Positions 1 to 40,136 of a stretch of DNA of 64,000 nucleotides are shown here, in pieces. The notes below the pieces were generated by a model that searched no databases, was not told the DNA's origin, and saw only the letters and a list, made by a program, of their open reading frames with translations. The DNA comes from Microglena sp. YARC (Eukaryota; Chlorophyta; Chlorophyceae; Chlamydomonadales; Chlamydomonadaceae): the NCBI GenBank assembly GCA_022414725.1, contig CM039462.1, positions 32,418,781-32,482,780 of the forward strand, given 5' to 3'. Position numbers and translations under genes: made by a program. Each line of letters starts with the position of its first letter. Position 1 is the stretch's first letter.

Positions 1-563
1 CCAGTCCCACCCTCGAACCAACGCCAGGACGGCGACCTGGCGGATTTCACTCTAGCTGTGATGAGGTTGGCCGAGCAGTGGAAGGAAGATCAAGTGGGGT
101 TTTGCCTGGGGGAGGTCACCCCTCCACTCCCCACACCCCCCACACCAACAACACCCCATCCACCCACCCCCCACTTTCCACCCTCCCACCCTCCCCCCGG
201 ACGGGACCTGGAGATCTTCACTTAGCTGTTGGATGAGGTGCCACAGGTGGAAGGAAGATCAAAAGTGGAATTCTTGCTGGGGGCGGTCACCTCTACTCTT
301 CCCAACCCACCCACCCGCACCAGCCCACCAACCACCACACATCCAAACACACCCCTTCCACATCTCACCTCCAGGACGGCGATAGAGTTACACTCTAGTG
401 TGGATGAGGTGCCCCAGCAGTGGAAGGAAGATCCCAAGTGGCGGTCTTGCCTGGGGGAGGTCCTCACTCCGGCAAGAGGCAGCTACCCCAGTGATGGGTC
501 CAGACTCAGAGGCTCTGGCTGCGCAAGGAACAGAAGGCGAGGGCTCACTTTTCGCCTGATTTG
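1..563 (+). repeat. Three partial copies of an unknown exon edge
   Basis: Three similar blocks lie at about 26-119, 199-291 and 372-465. Each begins near a CCAGGACGG or CCGGACGG acceptor-like site and ends in CTGGGGGAGGTC or a close variant, which could be a donor. In the first block one frame reads DGDLADFTL, then EQWKED and CLGE. The other blocks carry indels relative to it. The blocks are separated by C- and A-rich spacers. This is the same exon-edge echo layout seen around identified exons later in the window, so a plus-strand gene probably lies to the left. I do not recognise the protein. Confidence 0.5.
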
Positions 564-639
564 ATTACGTGAAGGGTGAGCATGATGACCAGCAGCCTTG
601 CTAGTCGGCTTACTGGCCGGCAGGGCAGAAGGAGGTCCC

Positions 640-2515
640 TCCTCAGCTCATGAGACAGACTACCCAGCCGTGGGTCCAGACTCTCAGGGTGGCTGGAAGG
701 ACAGAAGGGAGGGCAACACTTTCGGCTGGCAGGCGAAGGGAGGGCCACACTTTCGGCTGGCAAGGACGAGAAGGGGAGGCCGCATTTCGGGCGAGGACAG
801 AAGGTAGGGCCACACTTTCGGCTGCAGGACGCAGAAGGGGGGCTCATTTCGGCTGCAAGGACGCAGAGGGAGGGCCACTTTGGCTGGCAGGAAGAAGGGA
901 GGGCCTACCTTTCGGCTGGCAAGGACCAGAAGGGAGGGCCACACTTTCGGCTGGCAAGGACCAGAAGGGAGGGCCACACTTTCGGCTGGCAAGGACCGAG
1001 GGAGGGCTTCTTTTGCGCGGCCAGGACAGAAGGGAGGGCCACACTTCGGCTGGGCAAGGACGCAAGGGAGGGCACTTTTCGGTGGCGACCTGGAAGGAGG
1101 GCTCACTTTGGCTGGAAGGACCGCAGGGAGGGCACACTTTGGTGGCAAGGACAGAAGGGAGGGCCACCTTTGGACTGGCAAGGAAGAGGGAGGGCCACCT
1201 TTTGGCTGGCAAGGACAGAAGGGATGGGCACAACTTTGGCTGGCAAGGACAGAGGGAGGGCTCTCACTTTCGGCTGGCAGGACAGAAGGGAGGGCCACAC
1301 TTTCGCTGGCAGGAAGAGGGAGGGCACACTTTAGGCTGGCAAGAGGAGAAGGGAGGGAACTTTCGGCTGGCAGGACGAAGAGGGAGGGCACCTTTCGGCT
1401 GGCAAGGCAGAGGGAGGGGCCTCATTTCGGCTGGCAAGGACAAAGGGAGGCCAAACTTTCGGCTGGCAGGACAGAAGGGAGGGCCTATTTCGGCTGGCAA
1501 GGACCGAAGGGAGGGCCCACTTTCGGCTGGCAAGGACAGAGGGAGGGCCACACTTTATGGCTGGCAGGACAGAAGGGAGGGCACCTTTTCGGCTGGCACG
1601 GACACGAGGGAGGGCTCCTTTGGGCTGGCAGGACAGAGGGAGGGCAAGTTCCGTGGCAGGACTAGAGGGAGGGCACATTATTCGGCTGGCCGGACGCAGA
1701 GGAGGGCCACAGCTTTCGGTGGCAGGACGCAGAAGGGAGGGCACACTTTTCGTGGCAGACAGAAGGGAGGGCCACTTTCGGCTGCAGGACCAGAAGGGAG
1801 GGCCACACTTTCGGCTGGCAGGAAAGAAGGGAGGGCCTCCTTCGGCTGGCAGGCAGAAGGGAGGGCAACTTTCGGCTGGCAAGGACAGAGGGAGGGCCAC
1901 ACTTTTTGGCTGGCAAGGACAGAAGGGAGGGCCACACTTTTTGCTGGAAGGACAGAAGGGAGGGCACAACTTTCGGCTGGCCGGACGCAGGGAGGGCATA
2001 CTTTCGGCTGGCAAGGACGCAAGGGAGGCACACTTTCCGTGGAGGACCAGAAGGAGGCACCTTTCGGCTGGCAAGGACAGAGGGAAGGGCACACTTTCCG
2101 GCTCGGAAGGCAGAGGGGGGCCACACTTTCGGTGGCAAGGAGCCAGAAGGGAGGGGCTCATTTTGGCTGCAGGAAGAAGGGAGGGCACACTTTCGGCTGG
2201 CAAGGAAAAGGGAGGGCCTACTTTTTCTCGGCTGGCAGCAAGGACCAGAAGGGAGGGCCACACTTTCGGCTGAGGACCAGAAGGGAGGGCCACACTTTCC
2301 GGCTGGCAAGGACAGAAGGGGAGGGCCACACTTTTGGCTTTTGGCAAGGACCAGAAGGGAGGGCCACTTCTGGCTGGCTAAGGACAGAAGGGAGGGCACT
2401 TTCTGGCTGGCAGGAGGCAGAAGGGGGGCCTCACTTTGGCTGGCAGGAAGCAGAGGGGGGCACTTTCGGCTGGCAGGACAGAAGGGAGGGCTCACTTTTC
2501 GGCTGTTGATTATGT
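640..2515. repeat. 37-bp minisatellite array
   Basis: About fifty imperfect head-to-tail units of roughly 34 to 38 bp share the cores AAGGGAGGGCCACACTTTCG and GCTGGCAAGGACAG. Long stop-free stretches exist in several frames of both strands because the unit lacks stop trinucleotides. Constant indels between units argue against coding. The left flank (about 545-640) and right flank (about 2490-2580) resemble each other (TTTTCGCCTG versus TTTTCGGCTG, then GATTACGTGA versus GATTATGTGA), so the array appears to have grown inside a duplicated segment. Confidence 0.85.
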
Positions 2516-2588
2516 GAGGTGATCGAATGACAGCAGCTTAGTCGCTCGGGCTTACCCCTGGCTGGAGGGGCGAAAGGAGGGCAAGATG

Positions 2589-2729
2589 TGGGAACAGCAA
2601 ATCATATGATGTCGACACAAAGAGAGTATGATTCACTATGATTTCATCTCATATATGATGCCAGGACCATTTCATAGTCAGACGCCGGCATCGCATGATT
2701 ATCATATGATTGATATATTTGATGACCCT
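2589..2729. mobile_element. hAT-like MITE, CATATGAT family, copy 1
   Basis: A 141-bp AT-rich element full of CATATGAT-type motifs. Its left end reads GGGAACAGCAAATCATATG and its right end reads GATATATTTGATGACCCT, a degenerate inverted pair. The flanks GCAAGATG (2581-2588) and ACAAGATG (2730-2737) match at 7 of 8 bases, as expected for an 8-bp hAT target-site duplication. The interior matches the copies at 5850-6042 and 50142-50299, including GATGTTGAC or GATGTCGAC and a GTCAGAC(T/C)GCCGGCATC-like block. There is no transposase gene. Confidence 0.6.
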
Positions 2730-5035
2730 ACAAGATGCCGAAGACGGCGAGCTGCAAATTGCTGGCTAGAGCATGTATGTCGTCATATAGCTTTCTCTTT
2801 GATTTCCTGCTCCCTTGATTTCCTTGATGGTGTTGCTTTCAACCTAGTAGAATCGCCCGGAAGATAGAATTCTCCCTACCCCTACTAAGGCCAGAGCAGT
2901 CGTGTAATTATCTAGGATAGTATCACTTGTTTTATGGCTGCAAGGCATCGAGGTAGTAACCTTTCTCAGCCTTCCACCCACATAGTTACTTGTTACCGTA
3001 TCTCTTTTTTGTTGTGAAAGAATTTCACCATAGAGGATGGGTCTCCCGACACACCAGCGACATCAGGGATTCAGTTCGACTGGTGGGTGCCATCCTACAA
3101 TATGTTCAAAGATGCGCACTTAGAGTTGGTGAGATATTACCAACCCACGACAAACGAACATTCACCACTACCCCTGTTGATTCAAATGGGCCCTCTGAGA
3201 ACACTCTAGTGCAAGTCAGATGTTTGTACAAGTTAATACGTATGCAAATATGATGATGTCAGAGGATAGAAGCCATAATTCAACGTACTCAAACATGTTC
3301 AATGATAGGGATGCTATTAAATGCATAGCCAGACTACGTCTTCGAGCTCACAACTTAAATGTTGAATCAGAAAGGAAATACCTCTCGTTCTGGGGGCAGA
3401 ATTTGCAGGTGCTGTTGATATGGTGGTGGCTGGTGATAGGAGAGTTGTTGAACATGAAATGCATTTCATATTAGAATGCCCGTTTTTATGCTGAGGATAG
3501 AAAAATGTTTCTGAAGAAATATGGACATTGAACTGAATTGGTGGTGTAAAAACTACATCTGTCCGTGAATCCTGATTCCTTTTGAAGGATGGAAATACTT
3601 AATTTACAATATGTTAAAAAATGCGATGCGCACCAATTAAATATTTCATTCCAGAACATTATATTAATTAAATTGTAGAATTAAATGGTCACTGTGGCAC
3701 GAAGTCAAGGCCCCCGTTGGAAAAAACGATTGTTTGGGCGTTTTCAGTTTCATCAGTGCTTTTTCTTTTTAAGCCCTTTTTTTTCCTCTAACGGTTGGGC
3801 AAGCCTTTTTAGCCTATTTGGCCTACCCATGGACTGTAACATACTACAGTGACCATTTTATTCTACATGACCATGACAACGTTTGGCACACCCACGTCAG
3901 GCAGTTGAATTTGAGAAATTGTCATATAATTATGAAGGCATTGGGGAATGTCTATTATGTTCGATGTCGAATTTATGGAATGATCAATATCGTGTTTATA
4001 TCAGCAAAACTGTAATCGTGCCAAAATCGTGCAGACCGATTTTTAATGTTTTCATTTGCCCTAGTACAGACCCAGGAATCGGACATGTTAGATGTTAATG
4101 TTTAGAACAAAAACATGAGGAATAACACCGTAATGCATCTCATGATTACAAAACATAAAATTACAAAGACTAGGGAGACAGAATGAAAGTTCTAAACTTA
4201 GGCGAACGCTACGGTAATACCCACTCGTGCTCACTGAGGGATTTACTCATATTTAGTAGTAACACAGCAAAAGTACATGACAATTCATCTGTACAAACAC
4301 TGGCATACATCCTCCACGCGTGGACCTGGACAAGTCTTTAAACTGCGTAGTCCGCTTGGCATGCCCCCCTGATTTCCGTGGGTAAAGTACAGGTGGAATT
4401 GCGAGACGGTGATCAGTCCAGAGTTGGCTGAAATACCATGTAACAATCCAGTAAATACATCCATACACAAACCGATTAATATCCTACCAGTCACTGGTTG
4501 GTACATGGGACACACCTCCTAGGGGAACTATTTTATTTTATTTTGTAAAAAGCACATATAACTGTCACCACCATCCAGAAAACAGCACCAAACCACAAAC
4601 CTTCTCCCTCCTGATGTTTTTGAGTCGGAGGATTTTGGTCAGAGCCCCCCCCCCTTCTGGGGGGGCAGGAGCCCCCAGGGGCACTCGTTGTCTGTTTGTT
4701 TGTGCGACTGGCGTGCAACCGAGACGAAGCCTGACATGTCAGCCAACAGTCTCGCAACTACATGGCTCTCCAATCCTCTCGATTCCGTTGCCAACACTCT
4801 CCACCAATTTTTAAAAGCGACACTGCCTTAGGACTTGTCACCCTCACAAGTACATTTCATTTGTTTTAGACAGGCCATATGAACAGGTGCGTCCCATTGC
4901 ACTAGCCAGACATACACGATTTTGTTGACGAGAAGGGCGGAGCCTGTCCTAATGAATGACCCCCCAGCCCTTGGCTCCTTTATATGGCCACAATGATCAA
5001 ATTCAATAAAAATTCAAATTATGTGGCCACAATGA
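2730..5035. other. Intergenic stretch with dispersed repeats, no gene recognised
   Basis: About 2.3 kb without a convincing exon. It holds a GAAGACGGCGAGC repeat (about 2736-2780, also at 58878 and 59045), a repeat starting near TTGTGAAAG (about 3010-3125, also at 41120), a copy of the GGCCTACCC(C/A)TGGACTG retroposon-like family (3668-3850) and a copy of the GAGCCCCC/GGCAGGAGCCCCC family (about 4600-4830, also at 42005 and 44010). At 4980-5060 short AT-rich units with TGTGGCCACAATGAT lead into the 3'-edge echoes of the protease. Confidence 0.6.
3668..3850 (+). repeat. Dispersed retroposon-like repeat R1, copy
   Basis: It runs from GTAGAATTAAATGGTCACTG through a CGATTGTTTGGG block and TTTTTAAGCCC to GGCCTACCCATGGACTGTAA. 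The same ordered blocks recur at about 40700-40847, 56880-57035 and 59215-59355 on the plus strand and at 55665-55765, 60885-60970 and 61000-61090 on the minus strand. Several copies end in TAACATAC with short CATA repeats, which resembles the simple-sequence tail of a retroposed element. No pol III boxes are obvious, so its class is unresolved. Confidence 0.6.
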
Positions 5036-5039
5036 TAAA

Positions 5040-5413
5040 ATTTAATCAAAATTCAAATTATGTGGCCACAATGATTCCTGGTTCCACTCTCCTTCCTGAG
5101 CACCTTCGCCTTTTGCCTTTCCCCATGGTGTTGTGACTTGCCGCTCTTGCCTCCGCCCCCACCGCCCTTGTCACCCCCACTGGAGCCCTTGCCCCCCTCA
5201 TGCGGCCACAACCATGCAACAATTCAAATTCAAATTATGTGGCCACAATGATTCCTGGTTCCACCCTCCTCCTGAGCGCCTTCGCTTCCTCCTCCCCATG
5301 GTGTCGGGGCTTGCTGTTCTTGTCTTCGCCCCCACTGCCCTTGCCACCCCCACCGGAGCCCCTGCCATCCTCATGTGGCCACGACCACGCAACAATTTAA
5401 ATTGAAATTCAAA
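5040..5413 (-). repeat. 3'-edge echoes of protease exon 17
   Basis: About three degenerate copies of the last coding segment (copies near 5060-5205, 5220-5375 and the coding edge at 5414). Each contains TGTGGCCACAATGATTCCTG and the reverse complement of the Gly/Ser-rich tail, spaced by AT-rich AATTCAAATT runs. On the minus strand they still read partly as SGGGG and REPGI-like tail sequence, but the frames are broken. Confidence 0.75.
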
Positions 5414-34930
<29,517 letters not shown>

Positions 34931-34959
34931 CGAAACACAATTGGGGGAGCACGAAGGTA

Positions 34960-35289
34960 TCAGGGGTTGGGGAGGATAATGAGCAGTGTGTGTGTGGAGT
35001 TAGAATGTGTGTGGAAGGAGTTACGTACATCGGAATTGTGCCTGTGGTTGAGTATGGAGCATGCGAGGTACACGCACGTCCCCCGGGGGGGCGTAGGATG
35101 GCCAGACCCTGCCCCTGGCCCTGGGCGGATTACCCCCAGGGATTACCCCGGGGACCCCGCCCCCCCCCCCCCACCCCACCCCACCCCGGATTACCTTACC
35201 CCTGCCGACCGTATATTGTATATGGTGGGCCGACGAGAACGTCGCCTCCCTGCAACCAACCTTTTGTCTCCTTACCTCCCACCTCAGAT
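34960..35289. other. Short intergenic gap between two minus-strand genes
   Basis: Between exon 1 of the protease and the 3' end of the next gene. It contains a GGATTACC-type repeat with poly-C (35130-35205) and no clear promoter element. The protease promoter should lie here, but I cannot point to a motif. Confidence 0.5.
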
Positions 35290-35900
35290 CTAATAAAGAA
35301 CTGGCGCGCCTTTTTCTTCATTCTCGATATTAACAGAGCCAAGCATTCTGAATGTGCTGCAGCACTCGCTAGTCAAACTGAGGAAGTCCTGGTAGTGCTG
35401 CCTGAAGCCTTGGGTTGCGTCAGTGAGCAGGTGGGTGATGACGAGATCCGGTCGCGGCCGCCTCACTGCAATCCTGTGAATGAGCTCACTGCACCCAGGC
35501 TAGCATCTCGCTTGCCCACTTGTGGTTGCGCTCCACGTACGCAATCGTAGCATCAGGCATGTACTGAGCCAGGAGCATCGACTGAAATGGGAAGCAAGAA
35601 GGGTGAATTGGCACTGCGAAATAGGATGCTGAGACCACCTTCTCCCAACTCCTCTAAAGCACATACGAACATGCAAGTTCATTTCCTGTGCTAAAGGGGG
35701 GGGGGGGGGGGGCAGGGGGAGTAGCAAGCTTGAACTGCCATATTTTGGACTGGGAGTTTCACTGTCAGGATCCTTTCAAGGAATGCAGTCCAGTGATACA
35801 CACAAGCACAATGCACCGCTAGCTCACCACCATTGTTGGACAGGGAGCGATTCTTGGCCGCCACCATGTTGAGCGCATCAACTGTATGCAGCACAGGTAG
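35290..35900 (-). CDS. 3' end of an unidentified gene
   Basis: Two or more exons on the minus strand. An upstream exon (about 35826-35880, acceptor CATACAG) reads VDALNMVAAKNRSLSNN and ends near GTGGTGAG. The next (start 35582 after TTTCAG) reads SMLLAQYMPDATIAYVERNH then KWASEMLAWV. At about 35500 the frame meets CAGTGA, but a one-base shift gives SELIHRIAVRRPRPDLVITH, then DATQGFRQHYQDFLSLTS, down to a TAG at 35290-35292. A homopolymer slip in CTGGGTG would restore one frame; as written it is broken. I do not recognise the family. The residue composition and splice sites look genuinely coding. Confidence 0.55.
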
Positions 35901-37380
35901 CCTCCAGTTACGTTACTCATAAACCCTAAACCCTTCAACCGTTTGAAGAGGAGTGACATTACTGGAGGCGAAATACCCCCTGGGCATACCATACCATACT
36001 GTACCATGGTACCTCGTAGTTTGAGCCCTTGTGAAAATGTGTGTGACACGCAGTGGACCCTCTAGAATGTGTGCGGCATCTCGCACTGACCTTTCAAAAC
36101 ATGTGCTAAACTATTTTGGCCAGTTGAATGATGTAGTGCCACGCACACGTGCACCGGGGGGCTGGGGGCAGGGTTTTTCTCTTCAGCTATAAGCAGCAGC
36201 TTCTAGGCAGCTTCCCTGACTGGCTATTCTGCTAAAGCTGATGCAGACTAGTGTGTCTGGAAGCTGACAGAATCTACTGTCCAGAACTGTCGAAATCTTG
36301 GGGCTTGGCCTAGTGGCAGGCTAAGGGAGCTGCCCAGAAGCTGCTGCTTATAGCTGATAAGAAAAACTGTGGCTGGCGAGTGTGTGCAAACACGCAGTAT
36401 TCCTTGAAAGTGTGCCTGAAGTCACGGGGTCTCCACTCTGAGCTGAGCGTAATTAGTGGTGTTGTCACGCCAACTCGCACGTGTGCTATTGAAGATAAGC
36501 CTGTTGAAACATAATATATACAAGATAAAGATGTCCGCTAGTGGGCCATTAATGGCCGAAACACTAGCAAAAGGACTAGCCAGACCCAGACCCAGACCCA
36601 GTTTGGGCAATATCTCCCAGACCTAATTCAGGCAATAACTCCCAGACACCCGGACCCAAAACCAGCAATTACTCAGTGTCTGGGAGCCTGGATCCTTAGC
36701 AAAACGACTAGCAATAACTCCCTCAGTGGGCCTTTCCTAGCCTGGATTTGATTAAAATTGAGAAATACCCTAATGCCCCTCACCGTTGGTTGGCCGTTAG
36801 TCAGTTGCCCAGCTGTCCTGTACTCTGCTACCAACAGCCAACAACCAACAACCAACTGATCTAAGTGCAGTATCATAACATCTTCTTTACACATCAGTGA
36901 ATGAAGTGGAATCAATCTGTTCTTAGTAGGGGCAAGGAGATTATGATATTCAATCACCCCACCACCACCACCACCATTGATGCCAGCCTGGTGCCTACCA
37001 CCACCAACACCACCAATCTGTTCTTAGTAGGGGCAAGGAGATTATAATATTTTGTCTCTTATACAAGAGGACTTCATTAATTTGTGATGCCGGCACCTAG
37101 GATAATTGACAGTTGGCTTGGACCAATTTGTAGGCACATCAACAGTCATCACAAGTCTGTCAGAGATGGATGTAACTGCCTTGGGCTGTGTCTTGTGTGA
37201 ATATTTGACACACACGTGTAAGAAGTGCATGGCTGTGTGCAGTTATGAGTGTTTGTGCTGGGGTGTTGTATTCATTCACCTAATCCCCACCGCATCGCCT
37301 ACTACTTGCAGACCAAGCTTATCTGTGTGCGTTTGTGCGCCGCCCATCTTGGCATAGCTGATTTGCTCAGGTCTGGAGGA
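35901..37380. other. Intergenic stretch with a TIR element and no recognised gene
   Basis: It holds the TIR element at 36169-36371, repeated phrases around CCCAGACCCAGACCCAG and CAATAACTCCCAGACACC (36570-36730), and a duplicated segment ATCTGTTCTTAGTAGGGGCA (36916 and 37015) around CCACCACCACC microsatellite. Open frames on both strands are short and lack motifs. Confidence 0.5.
36169..36371. mobile_element. hAT-like MITE with long TIRs (third family)
   Basis: A 203-bp element whose ends form an inverted repeat of about 50 bp. Left: CAGGGTTTTTCTCTTCAGC then TATAAGCAGCAGCTTCT. Right: AGAAGCTGCTGCTTATAGC then GATAAGAAAAACTGTG. The flanks GCTGGGGG (36161-36168) and GCTGGCGA (36372-36379) agree at 6 of 8 positions. 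No coding capacity. The CAGGG terminus and 8-bp flank suggest hAT, with less support than for the other two families. Confidence 0.65.
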
Positions 37381-39174
37381 ATGCGCAAGGCATCACCTCA
37401 AGCAGCGGCAGGCTCCCCTGAGGCGATCAACAATATCCTGTCCCAGCCGCCCCGCGCTCCATCACGGATGTCGCTTCTTGTCCTTCCGACGCAAATCATT
37501 TCTGACATCCTTTTCATCCAGGACCGCCAAATGCCTGGTACTGCAGATAGAACGATCAAACGTGACCGCATCGCTTCGCTTCGCTTGACATGCAGCATGT
37601 TCAACTGTCTGGTGCTTGCCAGAGCAACACAACTGGTGTTCAGTGGCACTAGCCAGGCTGCTGATTTATCTTCCCTGCCAGTGCGTCTGCTCCAGATTAT
37701 ACCCAACCTGAAACTACTTGACGTGAGGCTGTGCAAGATATCAGATCTCGGCCTGGAAGGACTGCCAATGACCATCACAACTCTTAATCTTAGCAGGGAT
37801 GATAAGCTGAACAGGAAGAGTTATCCACACCTTGACCTGTCACCGCTTTCAAAATGCATTGGCTTGAGAGATCTGGATATATCCTTCTCTGGCAGTACAG
37901 TTGCGGATCTATCCCACCTGTCAGCATGCAAGTACCTGGAGAACATATCTATTTTCTGATGCACTGGCCTAACGTCCCTCTCTCCCCTGGCTTCCTGCAC
38001 CAATCTTCGCATCATCAACCTTGGGAAAACAAGAAGCACTGACTTGTCTGTACTCTCTGCCTTCGTTCAGCTCATAAAAGTCGACTGCAGTCAAACGAGC
38101 GTTTCTGATCTATCTCCACTATCAGCCTGCTTACAGCTCACAGAGGTCAACTGCAGTGAGACAAACGTTTCCGACCTATCTCCACTCTCTGCCTGCGTAC
38201 AGCTCATGAAGGTCAGCTGCAGTTTGACAGACGTTCGCGACCTATCTCCACTCTCCGCCTGTGTACAGCTCACTGAGGTCAACTTCTGTGAGACAGAAGT
38301 TCGCAACCTATATCCACTCTCTGTCTTCGTACAGCTCATGAAGGTCAACTGCAGTAGGACAGAAATTGACGACCTATCTCCGCTCTCTGCCTGCCTAGCA
38401 CTCACAGAGTTTCACTGCTATGAGACACATTTTGAAGACCTATCTCCACTCTCTGCCTGCGTACAGCTCACAAAGTTCATCAGCAGGCATACCAGAGTTG
38501 AAGACCTATTTCCCCTCTCTGCCTGCGTACAGCTCACATAGGTCGACTGCGGCTCGACAAGAATTCCCGACCTGTCTTCACTCTCTTCCTTCTTACAGCT
38601 CATGAAGGTCGACTGCAGTGTGAATTGTGTTACCGACCTATCTCCACTCTCTGCCTGCGTACAGCTCATACAGGTCAACTGCAGTGCTACAAACGTTTCC
38701 GACCTATCTCCGCTCTCTACCTGCTTACAGCTCACAGAGTTTGACTGCAGTGAGACAAACGTGTCTGACCTATGTCCACTGTCTGCCTGCGTACAGCTCA
38801 CAGAGTTCAACTGCAGTAAGACAAAAGTTAACGACATATCTCCGCTCTCTGCCTGCGTACAGCTCATAAAGGTCAACTGCAGTGTGATAAACGTTTCCGA
38901 CCTATCTCCGCTCTCTGCCTGCGTACAGCTCATAAAGGTCAACTGCAGTGTGATAAACGTTTCCGACCTATCTCCGCTCTCTGCCTGCGTACAGCTCACT
39001 GAGCTCAACTGCAGTAAGACAGACGTGTACGACCTATCTCCGCTCTCTGCCTGCGTACAGCTCACAAAGTTCAACTGCAGCCAGACAAAAGTTTCCGACT
39101 TATCTCCACTCTCTGCCTGCGTCATGATGAAAGGTCGACTGTAGTTGGGTTTCTGACCTATCTCCTATCCCAGC
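37381..39174 (+). pseudogene. F-box-like/leucine-rich-repeat gene with in-frame stops
   Basis: One continuous frame from MRKASPQAAAGSPEA. Residues 30 to 85 (LVLPTQIISDILF, then IASLRLTCSMFN) look like an F-box, the Skp1-binding domain of SCF ubiquitin ligases. About 22-residue leucine-rich repeats follow, from LDVRLCKISDLGLEGLP to more than fifteen copies of the form DLSPLSAC(V/L)QLTE(V/F)NCS. The frame is interrupted by TGA at 37957-37959 (ISIF stop CTGLTSL) and TAG at 38539-38541 (QLT stop VDC, where sister repeats have GAG), and shifts by one base near 39131. LRR sequence resumes in frame after both stops. The 3' end runs into a MITE at 39175. A pseudogene, or a recently broken gene, is most likely. 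The strong similarity of DNA repeats (66 bp) indicates recent homogenisation. Confidence 0.82.
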
Positions 39175-39361
39175 CAGTGTACTTCTATTGACCAAATTGG
39201 CCAGCGCTCAAGCGCACTTGAAAACAAAAAAACTGCGCTTTGTAGTGCAAAAAGCGCAAATATTGCTTGCTGCGCCCCCAGGGGGTTGCAAAAAACTGCG
39301 TGAAACGCGTAGTGGGGCTCAAAAAGCCAGCGCGCAAAAGCGCGCGCTTGGAAATACTCTG
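39175..39361. mobile_element. hAT-like MITE, CAGGGTACT family, copy B
   Basis: A 187-bp element in inverse orientation relative to copy A. Its left end is CAGTGTACTTCTATTGACC and its right end GCGCGCTTGGAAATACTCTG. The interior matches copy A (GCTTGCTGCGCCC, GGGGGTTGCAAAAAACTGCG). The ends are diverged and no target duplication is visible. The LRR reading frame stops at its left edge. The right flank (GCGCAATCGAGAAGAGGAAG) resembles the right flank of the fragment at 58697-58740. Confidence 0.7.
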
Positions 39362-39403
39362 GCGCAATCGAGAAGAGGAAGGTGCGAATCTACCTTCGTA
39401 TAC

Positions 39404-39500
39404 CAGGGTACTACTTCTTGCCAAATTGGTCAGCGCTAAAAGCGCACAAATGTCAAATTGGTCAGCGCTTTCTAGTGCGAAAAGCGCAAAAACTGCGGGC
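39404..39500. mobile_element. hAT-like MITE, CAGGGTACT family, truncated copy
   Basis: It starts CAGGGTACTACTTCTTGCC and contains the family words CAAATTGGTCAGCGCT (twice) and GTGCGAAAAGCGCAAAAAC, then loses similarity. The right terminus is missing, so it is a truncated or internally deleted copy next to copy B. Confidence 0.6.
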
Positions 39501-39657
39501 CTGTTTGAAACTTGAAGTCGTCACTGTGTCTTGGATATCACAAGCCTGGCTGTATGCCCTTAGCTTGGTAGCATTTATTGTGACCTGTATGTGACTGGCA
39601 TGCAGTCAGAGTTGTTCATATTGGTGGAAACAGTAATGACGAGAGAACGTAGTTGTA

Positions 39658-39837
39658 CAGGGTACTTCAAATTGCCAGATTGGCCAGCGCTTTAGCGCAC
39701 TTGACAACAAAAAAACTGCGCTTTGTAGTGCAAAAAGCGCAAAAATTGCTTGCTGCGCCCACAGGGAGCTTAAAGCGCAGAGGGGGTCAAAAAGTCAGCG
39801 CTCAAAAGCGCAGAAGCGCGCGCTTTGAATTACCCTG
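39658..39837. mobile_element. hAT-like MITE, CAGGGTACT family, copy C
   Basis: A 180-bp element flanked by a perfect 8-bp duplication TAGTTGTA (39650-39657 and 39838-39845). Ends CAGGGTACTTCAAAT and ATTACCCTG. The interior contains GCGC-rich subterminal words in both orientations (GCGCTTTAGCGC, GCGCAGAAGCGCGCGC). This is the clearest insertion of the family. Confidence 0.85.
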
Positions 39838-39934
39838 TAGTTGTAGCATCTGACTTTTCCACAAGTTAGCATTGAATTACCATTCGCATGCGAGCTTGAT
39901 GGCCATGGTGAATATGGTCATGGCCATAATCCCC

Positions 39935-40136
39935 GTTTCGACTAATGGCTCAATTGCAGAGCTCCTTGAGCGAATAAGGTGCCGTGTTGGAATCCCTATG
40001 GGTGCGCTTTGGTGTTCGCGGTCGCTGTCAACTGAAATGGTAGCGTTGTCCAGGTAAATTAGCAGCCCGTATTAAGGGAGCCCAGGTATGACAGGGCTCC
40101 CTTAATACCACGCCCCACCAGGCGTTATCATTACTT
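39935..40136 (+). mobile_element. tRNA-derived SINE, copy 1
   Basis: A tRNA-like head with box A-like TGGCTCAATTG (39946-39956) and box B-like TGTTGGAATCC (39985-39995), 39 nt apart. A body follows with GTTCGCGGTCGCTGTCAAC and a tail CACGCCCCACCAGGCGTTAT shared with the copy at 63012-63212. The tail contains a perfect 13-bp inverted repeat ATTAAGGGAGCCC/GGGCTCCCTTAAT (40071-40083 and 40094-40106). Confidence 0.75.

Noticed and set aside
650..2509. 619-residue plus-strand frame and long minus-strand frames
   Set aside because: They read a 37-bp satellite whose unit lacks stop trinucleotides; several frames on both strands are open together and unit lengths vary.
37957..37959. TGA read as selenocysteine
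   Set aside because: A second in-frame stop is TAG, the position is not a Cys/Sec site in the repeat, and no supporting element was seen.
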